A stretch of DNA of 64,000 bases from Mesorhizobium sp. YC-39 (GCF_025753795.1 NZ_JAOWPS010000002.1:62001-126000), one strand, 5' to 3'; shown: positions 52,568 through 62,305, counted from the first letter of the stretch. Made by a program: numbers and translations. Notes: generated by a model from the letters alone, not told the origin.

Positions 52568-54784
52568 TCAGGCACCTTTGGTGATGTCCCAGTCGGTTCG
52601 GAGAATCCTGGCGTGGTCTTCGATGAAGTCCGCGATCTGGTCGGCGCCGTTGGTCCAGATGATAGAACTGCAGCGCGCTGCCATGCTGTCGCGCTCGGTA
52701 GGGTCGAGCAGCCGCTCAACGAAGCTATCAACATGTGGGAGGCCATGGTCGCGCCGCATCAGTAGGCCAAAACCGCCGAGCTCGGCCCAGCGTGCACGGT
52801 TGAGCTGCAGGTCCATCTCGTCGGCCTCGTTGGGCACAAACAAAGTCGGGACTGCGCCAAGGATATTCTCATGGAAAGTGTTGTAGCCAGGCGCGACGAC
52901 CGCGGCGTCGAATGCGTGGCTGTAGTGGAAACTCGGGAACAGCTCGACGATCCGATGCCTCGGACCGACCGGCTCGTCGGGTGCGAGATCAGCGCGGATC
53001 GGCGAGCGGATATCTAGCACCAGCGTATCCGGACGGTCGAGCAGAGCTTTAAGAACGCCGTTGCGGACGCCGCGCATGTCGAAATTGCTGCCTGAGCCGA
53101 GTTGCAGGGCGACGACGGTCATGCCTTCCGGCAGGTCGAGGAATAGGCGCGCAGCAGTGCGCTCCAGGCGCTCGTTGGGTTCCAGATGCAGGACCGGCGG
53201 GACCAAAAAGACCTTGTCGCGCATCTCCTTGGTCGGGCCGTGATCGAACTCGTCCGCCAACTCTCCTGGCTCTATCACGGCGTCAAAAACGTTCGCCATC
53301 TCCAGGAACCGTCGGTGCGATTCCCTCCACATCGGCCTGCGCACCCAGATCGAAAACAGGTTGGGGTCCATGGCCAGCGCTGCGGCGACACCGTCGAACA
53401 CAGCTGTCGCGTCATAGGCAAAGACCGCTGGGCGCAGATGACTGATCAGGTCGAATAATTCCTCGGCAAGCACGTCGTTCCAGTCCTCGGGCGCGGCATC
53501 GATGCCGCGATGATAGGTTAGGAAGTGGGCGTGATAACCCTCATTGGCTGCAATTCTCATGGCGTAGGACATCGTCGCAAAGACGGGCTTCAGCCCCTCC
53601 GGCAACCGCTGAGCGACAGCCATCTGCTGTGCAAGATGCCCCATTCCGATGCCGTTGGTGGATGCAAACAGAACGTGACGTGTCGGCAATGGCTGGATCA
53701 TCGACGCTCGCTCGACTGCCGAATCTCGTGGTCTGGCAATGCCGAACAATCTCTCAAGGCGTTGCTGGAAGAGGTCAGCTGAATGGTGTCGAGAAACGAA
53801 ATCCTTGGCCAAGGCCGATTGCTGAGCGTAGGCCTCTACGTCGTTGATGAATTTGTCGATGACCCGCTCAACATCTCTCGGCGCCGCATAGATTGCTGCG
53901 TCACCGAATAATGGCTGGAAGTGTGTGGGGAGAATCGTGACGAGCCCTACCGCGAGCGCTTCGAGGATGGTGCGACCAAAAGCCTCCGACCAGGAATCGC
54001 TATGATAATAGACATAGAAATCGAGCCCTTGGAGAAACTCGGGGATGCCGGTCCATGCAAAGGGTAGTATTTCCCAGTTGGTCGGCAGCGGACCATAAAG
54101 TTCCTCGAGGAAGGAATCGCCGCCCAGAATCCTAATGGTGTAGCGTGATCGATCTGCAGGGTAGATGCGCATCGCATCGGCGACGCTGCTTGGCCATTTC
54201 AATTTGTCCGGACGGGCATGGCGGCCAATGACCACTGGATTATGCGGCGGGCCGTCTGCCCTGCGAGGCCAGTCGCCGAGATCGATCAGATTTGTCCAGT
54301 CTTCCGGCAAGAGTTCGGCGCCCGCAGGCAAACGACGGGGCAAAGCGTCGCGAACGATGGCGCTGACGGGGGCGAGCAAAACATTGACGCCAAACGCCCA
54401 ACGGCAATTGTTGATGATGCGCGCTAGGTCATACTGCAGCTTGCCTAGCCGGTCGACCATAGGATGATGGAGAACCACGACCAGGTGTTTGGCCCGGATG
54501 CTGATCCGCCTGGTGACGCGGTTGGACATTATCGTCGGGTGGTGGAGTAGGACAAGATCGGCTTCGACCTTCGTTTCCGGGTCGATCCGTTCTGTAGCGC
54601 CGCCATCGAGCAGCGCCCGCAAGTCGGGATGCATCGGGTGGGGGTGACCCAGCAATGGTCCCTTCACTGCCAGCAAGCCGGTCTTGAGACCCGCGCGGGC
54701 GGCCGCTTGGATTTCCACCGCGAGCGCCGTGGACGTGCCACCTTCGAAGCGGACATCGGCGATGAACAGAATGTTCAGCTTCAT
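52568..54784 (-). CDS. Double GT-B glycosyltransferase
   Basis: A 738-residue protein with two glycosyltransferase modules. Residues 1-360 look like a family 4-type GT-B (LNILFIADVRFEGGTSTALA, VIGRHARPDKLKWPSSVADA, YVYYHSDSWSEAFGRTILEA with the ExFGRxxLEA site); residues 385-735 like a MurG/UGT-type GT-B (HVLFASTNGIGMGHLAQQMA with the GMGH loop, FHYSHAFDAAVVAPGYNTFH and the DEMDLQLNRARWAELGG-type C-terminal helix). The start overlaps the small upstream gene by four bases (ATGA). Substrates unknown; cell-surface glycan work is likely. Confidence 0.8.
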   Translation of the reverse strand: MKLNILFIADVRFEGGTSTALAVEIQAAARAGLKTGLLAVKGPLLGHPHPMHPDLRALLDGGATERIDPETKVEADLVLLHHPTIMSNRVTRRISIRAKHLVVVLHHPMVDRLGKLQYDLARIINNCRWAFGVNVLLAPVSAIVRDALPRRLPAGAELLPEDWTNLIDLGDWPRRADGPPHNPVVIGRHARPDKLKWPSSVADAMRIYPADRSRYTIRILGGDSFLEELYGPLPTNWEILPFAWTGIPEFLQGLDFYVYYHSDSWSEAFGRTILEALAVGLVTILPTHFQPLFGDAAIYAAPRDVERVIDKFINDVEAYAQQSALAKDFVSRHHSADLFQQRLERLFGIARPRDSAVERASMIQPLPTRHVLFASTNGIGMGHLAQQMAVAQRLPEGLKPVFATMSYAMRIAANEGYHAHFLTYHRGIDAAPEDWNDVLAEELFDLISHLRPAVFAYDATAVFDGVAAALAMDPNLFSIWVRRPMWRESHRRFLEMANVFDAVIEPGELADEFDHGPTKEMRDKVFLVPPVLHLEPNERLERTAARLFLDLPEGMTVVALQLGSGSNFDMRGVRNGVLKALLDRPDTLVLDIRSPIRADLAPDEPVGPRHRIVELFPSFHYSHAFDAAVVAPGYNTFHENILGAVPTLFVPNEADEMDLQLNRARWAELGGFGLLMRRDHGLPHVDSFVERLLDPTERDSMAARCSSIIWTNGADQIADFIEDHARILRTDWDITKGA

Positions 54785-55239
54785 GACTTGGGAGTATCCG
54801 GCCCCTTGCGGACGGTTGTCGCTGGCGCCGCTTCCAGGAAAGTGTCGATTTTCGTGCCGTAAGCCAGGACACGGCGGGGGCGCCATTTTGCAAGAAGGAG
54901 CCCCCAGCGCCCCTGCAAATAAGCCTGCCAGGGCATGTCGGTTGCGTGCAGCCGCTGTTCTATTAAAGGGGGCAGATACTCGAAAATTACGCCGTGACGG
55001 CGGAACATCGTGAAGTCCGGATTGTTGGTCAGATAAATGAGCCTATCGTTCTTTCCCGGAAGCCTGCGCTTGGTGGTGACGATGATTTCTTCTATAAGAT
55101 CCGGATTTACATCAAAAGTTGTTATAATAATAGTCGAGATTTTTTCTTCTTTTGATTTGTATATATAAATATTACCTGGGTTTTCAACTTCCGGCTTTTG
55201 CTTACCCTTTCGAAGGAAAAGTTCTGTGAGTTTTCTCAT
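54781..55239 (-). CDS. Small protein coupled to the double glycosyltransferase
   Basis: A 152-residue protein with no family I can name. The N-terminal third is rich in Lys, Glu and Ile and its DNA is AT-rich (around 55100-55200), unlike the GC-rich rest of the window. LIYLTNNPDFTMFRRHGVIF and EYLPPLIEQRLHATDMPWQA suggest a Rossmann-like alpha/beta fold as seen in glycosyltransferase or glycan-synthesis partners. Its end overlaps the double glycosyltransferase start, so the pair is one transcript. Confidence 0.6.
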   Translation of the reverse strand: MRKLTELFLRKGKQKPEVENPGNIYIYKSKEEKISTIIITTFDVNPDLIEEIIVTTKRRLPGKNDRLIYLTNNPDFTMFRRHGVIFEYLPPLIEQRLHATDMPWQAYLQGRWGLLLAKWRPRRVLAYGTKIDTFLEAAPATTVRKGPDTPKS

Positions 55240-55887
55240 TGATTGGCGCTCACTTTGGGGATGCTAGCGTAGCAATGACGATTTATGCGTGTCAAACGTT
55301 CAAGCTATGCGGCGCGCCTGTCTGGTGTTCGCTGTCTCGAACCAGTCTAGCAGCATATGCCACGGGGCGAAAAGCCCTCGCAACGGCGGCACACTCCAGT
55401 TACATGCCTTCGCCAAACTCCATCGGCGGCTTCGTCAATTTGCAAGGCCGGCGCATTCGCCTGCGTGGCCTTGACTGTAGGGCAGTTCGCGTATTTCTTG
55501 TTCTGGCGTGCCGTTGGAACTTCCTGATGCTGGGCAGCGGCCGTTCTACTTCGGCCAAGTCTTGAGGAGCGACGCAAATGGCAAGATCGCTGCTGTCACG
55601 GATGGCTTCGGCTGCCGCTCTGGTCTCCACTTCAGTCATGCTGAACGGCTGCGTGACGATTGCGGGGAGGCCCATTATCTGCGTTTTCGTCTCGGACGGA
55701 CGGTGCGCTAAGGTCACCAAGACGAATGCGCCTCGACGCGACCAATCAGCGCCGAAGCGCCGCAGTTCTCAATATTGATCAATCGTCCCTTTCGTCGGCG
55801 TCGCTGGGAGCCGTTATGAATGGGTTTTGGCTTCTGACAATCGGTAGTGACGCAAGCATTTCGAATTCGTGTAATATTGGTCAGATG
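55240..55887. other. Intergenic region, no clear gene
   Basis: About 650 bases separate the small glycosyltransferase partner from the caspase-like gene. Several open frames exist, for example 55578-55778 on the plus strand with a lipobox-like SVMLNGC, and 55400-55720 on the minus strand, but none has homology or a ribosome binding site that I would trust. The left part is AT-rich. Confidence 0.5.
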
Positions 55888-58020
55888 TTACGGTCCATTC
55901 TGTTTGATAAATAGTTCAACTTCTGTGTCTATTTTTTCTCGAGTTGCGCGGTTTATTTTCTCGGCGATTTCTGCCTTTGCCTGTTCCCCCTGATCGGCCC
56001 GCAGCCTCGCGGCGAGCGAGGCGTCGAAGTAAGCTCGTTGCAGGTTGGGCTTGCCCCCGGTGAATACACCGTCGCGATGCCCCCACGCGAGACGGACATA
56101 GGCGTACTCATTTCCCCTGTTTGCGGAAAGCTCAAGGAGGGTCAGGGCGCGGCGAGGATCGGCAGCCAGCTTGCGGTCGCCCTTCAGATATAGCTGTGCC
56201 ATAAAATAGGGCGCGTATCTGTTGCCCATTTCGGTTGCGCGCTGCAACAGGTCGAGTCCTCGTGGCACGTCCTTTTTCACGCCTTCCCCCGCGATATAAG
56301 ACTGTCCCAGATTCGCCATCGCATCGATCTGGCCGGTGTCGGCTGCTGCTGCATACAACGAGGCTGCCTGGACGAAGTCTTGCTTGACGCCGGTGCCGAG
56401 GCGGTAGGCGTCGCCGAGCGCGGTGATCGCATTCGCCCAGCCGCTTGATGCGGCCAAGCGATACCAAAGAACGCCTTCCTCCGGCAGCTTTGGCACGCCC
56501 TGGCCGGCAATATAGGCTGAGCCGATGTCGGTCCTGGCCCTGAGATTGCCAAGCGCAGCGGCCCGAACGTAAAAGTCGAACGCACGGCCGTAGTCGATCT
56601 CGCGCCCCATTCCGACACGTGCCATATAACCCATGTTTATGAGCGCAGCACTGTATTGCTGCTTGCCGGCAAGCTCATAGTAGTGCTCAGCCCAATCGTA
56701 GCGCCTGGCAATTTCCAGAACACGCCCGAATTGAAACTGCAGGCGCGGGTTGTTGATGTCGGCTGCAAGGTCGAAGCCGCATGCCCTGAGCGCATCGCGA
56801 ACGTTGACCAGCCCATTGGTGACGCCAGGGACAGAACGCTGTGGGTCGTTGGGATCTGCCGCATAGAGGTCACAATTCGTCACGAGCGCCTTCATGCCCT
56901 TTTGAGTGTCGGGCAAAACCGATGGCCATACGCGAAACGTTTCACTGACGGCGCGTTCTCCTGCCTGTTGGAAAACAAACTCGGCGCTAGCCGCCTGGCT
57001 CTCACCGACGACCAAGATCTCGTCCTCGATTGAAGCGGATCTCAGAGGGCCGCTGACGAAGGCGCCGCGCTGGGAAAGCGACGCCAGTTGCACCTTGCTC
57101 TTCTCCGTTGCCTCTGCGGCAAAGCGGCTCTGCGGAAAGACTTTTGCGAAACGGCTAAAATCGTCCGGGTTGGGGCTATCCTTGATGAAGGCCCACAACA
57201 CCGCGTCGATGGTCAGGCCGCCGCTTGTCTCAACCGGCGCCGGCGCCCCGCTGACCACTGCGCCACCGTGCTTGAACACAAATTTCGTCTCAATCGAACC
57301 GGTGATCCAGGGTATCTGAAACCCACCTGTTGCCTGGCGGACGTCGCCTCGCACCGTCCTGAACGTGTCGTAGACATCGAGGTCCGGCGTTTGCAAAGCG
57401 TTGGCGAGGGCGGAGGAATATGGGCTGTTTATGCCTGTGCCATCATAGGCGACTTCTCCAGCACTTGTCGCGAAGGCAATAAGCACCTGGCCGCTTCCCG
57501 ATTCTGTGTTGGCCAGTCCCTCGTCCAGTCCCTTGTCCTTCGCGGCAGGGTTACTTCGGCAGGCGTCGAGGATGAAGAGCTTCACCCCAACCGGGTCGTC
57601 CTTGACGATATCGATAAGATCGTTGAGACGCATCGCATCGGCGACGATTTTCTTTGCGGAGGACGTGGCGGTGTCGACCGGCAGCAGCAGGTTCTGACGA
57701 TCGAACTGCAGTGCATGGCCGGCGTAGTAGAATATCGCCATGTCTGCACCCACGAGATGCTCTGCAATTGCGTCCTTCAAGTCCTTGGTGGCAGCCTTTT
57801 TGACGTCGTAGAAAAGCAGCACATCGAAGCCGAGCTCGGTCAAGGTATTGGCAATAAGCTTGGCGTCGTTGCGGGGATTTGTAAGGGGAGCGAAGGCGTA
57901 GTCACCGTTACCGACGACAACGGCCGCGCGTCTCTCGGCGTGGGCCTCAGCGAGCCAAAGCAGGCTGAACGCGGTCATGAACGCGAACAGGAAGCCTCGC
58001 CTCAAATGATTGGAAAGCAC
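55888..58020 (-). CDS. Secreted caspase-like protein with Sel1 repeats
   Basis: About 710 residues from the GTG at 58020 (AGG-rich site upstream; the frame is open to 58098). Signal peptide (FLFAFMTAFSLLWLAEAHA), then a C14 caspase p20 domain at about 32-270: AVVVGNGDYAFAPLTNPRND, His102 in IFYYAGHALQ and Cys154 in LFILDACRSNP. After a middle region comes a row of six or so Sel1/TPR-like repeats (GSAYIAGQGVPKLPEEGV, GDAYRLGTGVKQDFVQAASL, GQSYIAGEGVKKDVPRGL) up to about residue 660. It is an orthocaspase-type protease with a scaffold tail, probably periplasmic; role unknown. Confidence 0.87.
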   Translation of the reverse strand: MLSNHLRRGFLFAFMTAFSLLWLAEAHAERRAAVVVGNGDYAFAPLTNPRNDAKLIANTLTELGFDVLLFYDVKKAATKDLKDAIAEHLVGADMAIFYYAGHALQFDRQNLLLPVDTATSSAKKIVADAMRLNDLIDIVKDDPVGVKLFILDACRSNPAAKDKGLDEGLANTESGSGQVLIAFATSAGEVAYDGTGINSPYSSALANALQTPDLDVYDTFRTVRGDVRQATGGFQIPWITGSIETKFVFKHGGAVVSGAPAPVETSGGLTIDAVLWAFIKDSPNPDDFSRFAKVFPQSRFAAEATEKSKVQLASLSQRGAFVSGPLRSASIEDEILVVGESQAASAEFVFQQAGERAVSETFRVWPSVLPDTQKGMKALVTNCDLYAADPNDPQRSVPGVTNGLVNVRDALRACGFDLAADINNPRLQFQFGRVLEIARRYDWAEHYYELAGKQQYSAALINMGYMARVGMGREIDYGRAFDFYVRAAALGNLRARTDIGSAYIAGQGVPKLPEEGVLWYRLAASSGWANAITALGDAYRLGTGVKQDFVQAASLYAAAADTGQIDAMANLGQSYIAGEGVKKDVPRGLDLLQRATEMGNRYAPYFMAQLYLKGDRKLAADPRRALTLLELSANRGNEYAYVRLAWGHRDGVFTGGKPNLQRAYFDASLAARLRADQGEQAKAEIAEKINRATREKIDTEVELFIKQNGP

Positions 58021-58472
58021 TGTTGCAACCTGCCTTCCCAGCGTTTTTCCAAGGAAAGAATCCGCCCAATCATAGCCCGAACAATGGCAAAACTCCAATG
58101 GACCTCGTTCTGCTCTAGATCACTGCTTCGGGGCGCGCTTGGTTCGGTCGATAAGGAAGGTGCGCTTCTGAGAGGGCGGGGAATTTCTGCAATAGGGGCA
58201 ACTGCGATGTCCGCGGTTCGCGCTGGCTACGTCTGCTATCGGGCGATAGCAAGATTGATTCAACAGCCGACGTGAGGCGCCAAGCAGCCATTCGCGGTAG
58301 GGGAGCGAGGGTCGCAAACGGGTCAGGGCTTGCCTCCTCCGGACGAAGCGCTGAAATTCAAACTGAGGACTGCCGGTCGCTTTTTTCACAACCGATGCCG
58401 GAAGGCACGGCGACTTGGGAAGCATGCGCCGTCTAGGCTGCGGCCAGATTTCCGGAGCCGCCCGCATCCATC
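58021..58472. other. Intergenic region without recognised features
   Basis: No credible gene is found in these 450 bases, which hold the promoter regions of two divergent genes. Short frames on both strands have no homology I can recognise. Confidence 0.5.
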
Positions 58473-60089
58473 ATGCAGAGTTTTGATTTCATCATTGTCG
58501 GCTCCGGCTCGGCCGGGTCGGTCCTGGCGGAAAAACTGTCGGCCTCCGGCCGCTTCTCCGTGCTGGTGCTGGAGGCCGGCGGCACCGACCGCCGCTTCTA
58601 CGTGCAGATGCCGCTCGGCTACGGCAAGACCTTCTTCGACCCGGCGGTCAACTGGAACTACAAGGCCGAGCCGGACCCCGGCCTCGGCGGCAATGCCGAC
58701 CACTGGCCGCGCGGCAAATTGCTTGGCGGCTCGAGCTCGATCAATGCCATGGTGTGGATCAGGGGCGCGCGCGAGGATTTCGACGCCTGGGCAGCCGCCG
58801 GCAATTCCGGCTGGGGCTACGACGATCTCCTGCCTGCCTTCAAGGCGCTGGAAGACAATGAAGCTGGCGCCGACGGCTGGCGCGGCACCGGCGGGCCGCT
58901 GCACATTACCGACTGCTCGAATTCAGTCCATCCGCTGACCAGGCGCTACCTTGCCGCCGGCCAGCAGGCCGGCCTACCGCTCAATCCGGATTTCAACGGC
59001 GCATCGCAGGAAGGCGTCGGCGTCTACCAGATCTCCACCAGGAACGGCCGCCGCATGTCGGCCGCCCGCGCCTTCCTGCGCCCGGCGATGAAGCGCAAAA
59101 ACGTCCTCGTCGAGATGAATGCGCTGGCGACCCGGATCCTGTTCGAGGGCAAGCGCGCCGTCGGCGTCGAATATCTGCAGAACGGCGCAACGAGAACCGC
59201 CCGCGCCGGACGCGAAGTGATCCTGTCCTGCGGTTCGGTCAACTCGCCGCAACTGCTGCAACTGTCCGGCGTCGGTCCCTCGGCGCTGCTCAAGGGGCTG
59301 GGCATTCCAATCGTTCATGCCAACGAGAATGTCGGGGCAAACCTGCAGGACCATGTCGGCATCAACTACACCTTCAAGGGCAGGCTGCCGACGCTCAACC
59401 AGATCCTGCGCCCGTGGTGGGGCAAGCTTCTGGTGGGCATGCAATACATTCTGCTACGCTCCGGCCCGCTGTCGCTGTCGATGAACAATGCCGGCGGCTT
59501 CTTCCGCACCGACCCGGCGGCCAGCCGCCCCAATATGCAGCTCTACTTCCAGGCCTTCTCGACAGTGATCCCGAAGAGCGGCGAACGCCCGATCCTGACG
59601 CCCGACCCGTGGCCGGGCTTCTCCATCGGGCTGTCGAACTGCCGCCCGTCGAGCCGTGGCGAGATCATGATCCGCTCCAACAACCCGCGCGACTATCCCA
59701 GGATCACGGCCAACGCCTATTCCACCAACGCCGATGTCGATGAAATGCTGGCGGCGGTGAAGTTCGTCAGGAAGATCGCTTCGATGCCGGCCATGGCCGA
59801 GATCATCGAGGAAGAGGTTTTGCCCGGTCCGTCGATCACTTCGGACACCGATCTGATTGCGGATTTCAGGAAACGCTCGGGCACCGTCTACCACCCGGTT
59901 TCGACCTGCCGCATGGGACCGGACCCCACGCGCGCTGTCGTCGATCCGCGTCTGAAAGTGCACGGCCTCGAGGGCTTGCGCGTCATCGACGCCTCGATCT
60001 TTCCCGATAATATCACCGGCAACACCAACGCCGCCTCGATCATGACCGGATGGAAGGGCGCCGAACTGGTTCTGGAGGACCAAAAATGA
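58473..60089 (+). CDS. GMC family FAD-dependent oxidoreductase
   Basis: A 538-residue choline-dehydrogenase-like enzyme: FIIVGSGSAGSVLAEKLSAS (FAD site), VLEAGGTDR, WPRGKLLGGSSSINAMVWIR, GREVILSCGSVNSPQLLQLS (GMC signature 2), and the C-terminal YHPVSTCRMGPDPTRAVVDP with the catalytic His, then NITGNTNAASIMTGWKGAE. It oxidises an alcohol or sugar and likely begins the three-gene pathway. It overlaps the next gene by four bases. Confidence 0.92.
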   Translation: MQSFDFIIVGSGSAGSVLAEKLSASGRFSVLVLEAGGTDRRFYVQMPLGYGKTFFDPAVNWNYKAEPDPGLGGNADHWPRGKLLGGSSSINAMVWIRGAREDFDAWAAAGNSGWGYDDLLPAFKALEDNEAGADGWRGTGGPLHITDCSNSVHPLTRRYLAAGQQAGLPLNPDFNGASQEGVGVYQISTRNGRRMSAARAFLRPAMKRKNVLVEMNALATRILFEGKRAVGVEYLQNGATRTARAGREVILSCGSVNSPQLLQLSGVGPSALLKGLGIPIVHANENVGANLQDHVGINYTFKGRLPTLNQILRPWWGKLLVGMQYILLRSGPLSLSMNNAGGFFRTDPAASRPNMQLYFQAFSTVIPKSGERPILTPDPWPGFSIGLSNCRPSSRGEIMIRSNNPRDYPRITANAYSTNADVDEMLAAVKFVRKIASMPAMAEIIEEEVLPGPSITSDTDLIADFRKRSGTVYHPVSTCRMGPDPTRAVVDPRLKVHGLEGLRVIDASIFPDNITGNTNAASIMTGWKGAELVLEDQK

Positions 60090-61300
60090 AAATCACCGAC
60101 GTCAAGACCTGGGTTGTCGGCAATCCGCCGCCTGGTATCGGCGGCAAGTATTTCATCTTCGTCAAGCTCACCACCGATGGCGGCGTCGTCGGCTATGGCG
60201 AAGCCTATAACGCCACCTTCTCCGGCCACGTCACCGCGAAAATGATCGAGGACATGGCCGAGCGTTATCTCATCGGCCGCGACCCACACGATATCGAGAA
60301 CTTCTTCCGCCGCGCCTATTCCTCGGGCTTCACCCAACGCCCCGATGTTTCTGGCATGGGCTGTTTCTCGGCGCTCGAAATGGCCTGCTGGGACATCATC
60401 GGCAAGGAAGCCAACAAGCCGGTCTACAAGCTGCTCGGCGGCCAGGTGCACGAGACCCTGCGCTCCTACACCTACCTCTATCCGCACACCGGCAGTGTCC
60501 ATTCCGAGGATGCGCCGGACGGCAGGAACGTCTACAACGACCCCGAGATGGCGGCGGCCTGCGCGCTCGAATATGTCGAGCAGGGTTTTACTGCCGTAAA
60601 ACTCGACCCGGCCGGTCCCTACACGGCTTTCGATGGCCACCAGCCGCGCCTGCTTGACATCGATGTCTCCACCCGCATGGTCAAGGCGATCCGCGAGGCG
60701 GTCGGCACCCGCGCCGACATCCTGTTTGGCACGCACGGCCAGTTCACCGCATCGGGCGCCCTGCGCCTGGCGCGTGCGATCGAACCCTATGATCCGTTGT
60801 GGTTCGAGGAGCCGGTGCCACCTGACATGCCGGAGGTAATGGCGCAGGTGGCGCGGGGCACGTCCATTCCCATCGCAACCGGCGAGCGGCTGACGACCAA
60901 GTTCGAGTTCGCCCGTGTCATCGAAAACCGCGCCGCGACCATCCTGCAGCCGGACCTCGGCCGTTCCGGCGGCATTCTCGAAACCAAGAAGATCGCCGCC
61001 ATGGCCGAGGCCTATCACATCCAGGTGGCGCCGCACTGTTATTGCGGGCCGATCGTCGGCGCCGCCAACATCCAGCTTGCGGTGACGCTGCCCAACTTCC
61101 TCATCCTGGAATCGCTGAAGCAGTGGGACGGTTTTCACGCGACGCTGCTGAAGAAAAAGATCGAATGGCAGGATGGCAACGTCATCCCGTCGAAGGAGCC
61201 TGGCCTTGGCGTCGAACTGAATGAAGCGGTCTGCGAGGCGCATCCCTGGAACGGCAAGGACTTGCATCTGCAGATGATGCAGACGCCGCTGATGCCGTGA
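60086..61300 (+). CDS. Enolase-superfamily (mandelate racemase-type) sugar acid dehydratase
   Basis: A 404-residue mandelate-racemase/muconate-lactonizing enzyme. The N-terminal capping domain starts MKITDVKTWVVGNPPPGIGG; the barrel has AVKLDPAGPYTAFDGHQP (active-site Lys/Asp region), WFEEPVPPDMPEVMAQVARG and ATGERLTTKFEF (metal-binding Glu residues) and QVAPHCYCGPIVGAANIQLA with a histidine near the end. The pattern resembles galactonate dehydratase-type members that abstract a proton alpha to a carboxylate. Substrate unknown. Coupled by ATGA to the GMC gene and by GTGA to the next gene. Confidence 0.9.
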   Translation: MKITDVKTWVVGNPPPGIGGKYFIFVKLTTDGGVVGYGEAYNATFSGHVTAKMIEDMAERYLIGRDPHDIENFFRRAYSSGFTQRPDVSGMGCFSALEMACWDIIGKEANKPVYKLLGGQVHETLRSYTYLYPHTGSVHSEDAPDGRNVYNDPEMAAACALEYVEQGFTAVKLDPAGPYTAFDGHQPRLLDIDVSTRMVKAIREAVGTRADILFGTHGQFTASGALRLARAIEPYDPLWFEEPVPPDMPEVMAQVARGTSIPIATGERLTTKFEFARVIENRAATILQPDLGRSGGILETKKIAAMAEAYHIQVAPHCYCGPIVGAANIQLAVTLPNFLILESLKQWDGFHATLLKKKIEWQDGNVIPSKEPGLGVELNEAVCEAHPWNGKDLHLQMMQTPLMP

Positions 61301-62214
61301 GTGAAAGCTACGCCTTCATCGGCCTTGGCCATCTCGGCGGCAACCTTGCCGCCAGCCTGATCCGCAACGGCTTTGCCGTCACCGTTTATGACCGCGACCG
61401 GGCAGCCGTTGATCGTCTTGTGGCACTCGGCGCCAACGCCGCGAACAGCCCGGCCGAGGCCGCCGCGCGTGCCGGCAACGCCATCACCTGCCTGCCGTCG
61501 CCGAAGGTAAGCGAAGAGGTGCTGGCCGGCCCTAGCGGATTGCTTGAAGGCTTGCCCAAAGGTGGCGCCTGGATCGAAATGTCGACCAACGGCCGCGACG
61601 AGATTGTGCGGCTCGCCGCACTCGCCTCGGCGACAGGTATCGAGACATTGGAATGTCCCGTCACCGGCGGCGTGCACCTGGCGGCTGTCGGAAAAATCAC
61701 CGCACTGGTCGGGGGCGATGCGGCGCTCTATGCGCATCATCGACCGGCCATCGAAGCGATGTGCGCGAAGTCGTTCCTGATGGGTCCGGTCGGCTCTGCG
61801 GCGGTGATCAAGGTGATCACCAACATGCTGGCCTTCATCCATCTCGTCGCCGCCGGCGAAGCATTGATGCTGGCAAAGCAAGGCGGGCTCGACCTCGCCC
61901 AGTCCTATCACGCGATCGTCGCCTCCTCCGGCAACAGCTTCGTTCACGAGACCGAAAGCCAGCTCATCCTCAACGGCTCCTACGACATCGGCTTCACCAT
62001 GGACCTGGCGCTGAAGGACCTCGGCTTCGCGCTTCGTATGGGCGAGGATTTCGGCGTGCCGCTCGACCTCGCCTCACGCGTCAACGCCATTTTCGAAGAG
62101 GGCAAGGCCGCCTATGGCGGCGGCGCCGGGTCGACCCAGATCGTCAAACTGCTCGAGGATGCCGTCGGCACCGACCTGCGTGCGCCTGGTTTCCCGGCAA
62201 AACTGGAAAGCTGA
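61297..62214 (+). CDS. HIBADH-family NAD(P)-dependent dehydrogenase
   Basis: A 305-residue 3-hydroxyisobutyrate/tartronate-semialdehyde reductase-type enzyme: SYAFIGLGHLGGNLAASLIR (Rossmann loop), ECPVTGGVHLAAVGKITALV (substrate loop DAPVSGG-like), GSAAVIKVITNMLAFIHLVA with the catalytic Lys, and FTMDLALKDLGFALRMGEDF. The start is a GTG that overlaps the upstream stop. It would act as an aldehyde or hydroxy-acid step in the same pathway. Confidence 0.92.
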   Translation: MSESYAFIGLGHLGGNLAASLIRNGFAVTVYDRDRAAVDRLVALGANAANSPAEAAARAGNAITCLPSPKVSEEVLAGPSGLLEGLPKGGAWIEMSTNGRDEIVRLAALASATGIETLECPVTGGVHLAAVGKITALVGGDAALYAHHRPAIEAMCAKSFLMGPVGSAAVIKVITNMLAFIHLVAAGEALMLAKQGGLDLAQSYHAIVASSGNSFVHETESQLILNGSYDIGFTMDLALKDLGFALRMGEDFGVPLDLASRVNAIFEEGKAAYGGGAGSTQIVKLLEDAVGTDLRAPGFPAKLES

Positions 62215-62305
62215 CGTTGCGGAATTAGCAAGCGATTTCAGTGGATTGAATGGGTCGCCGGAATCACAGCCGGAACGACCTGAATCAATCTCTTAACGCG
62301 TTGAA

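Noticed and set aside
58120..58467. Minus-strand frame of 115 codons before the GMC gene
   Set aside because: Translation resembles the arbitrary intergenic frames often seen in rhizobia; there is no ribosome binding site or conserved domain.
59888..61267. Minus-strand frame of 459 codons across the GMC and enolase-superfamily genes
   Set aside because: Antisense to two coupled genes with clear family motifs.
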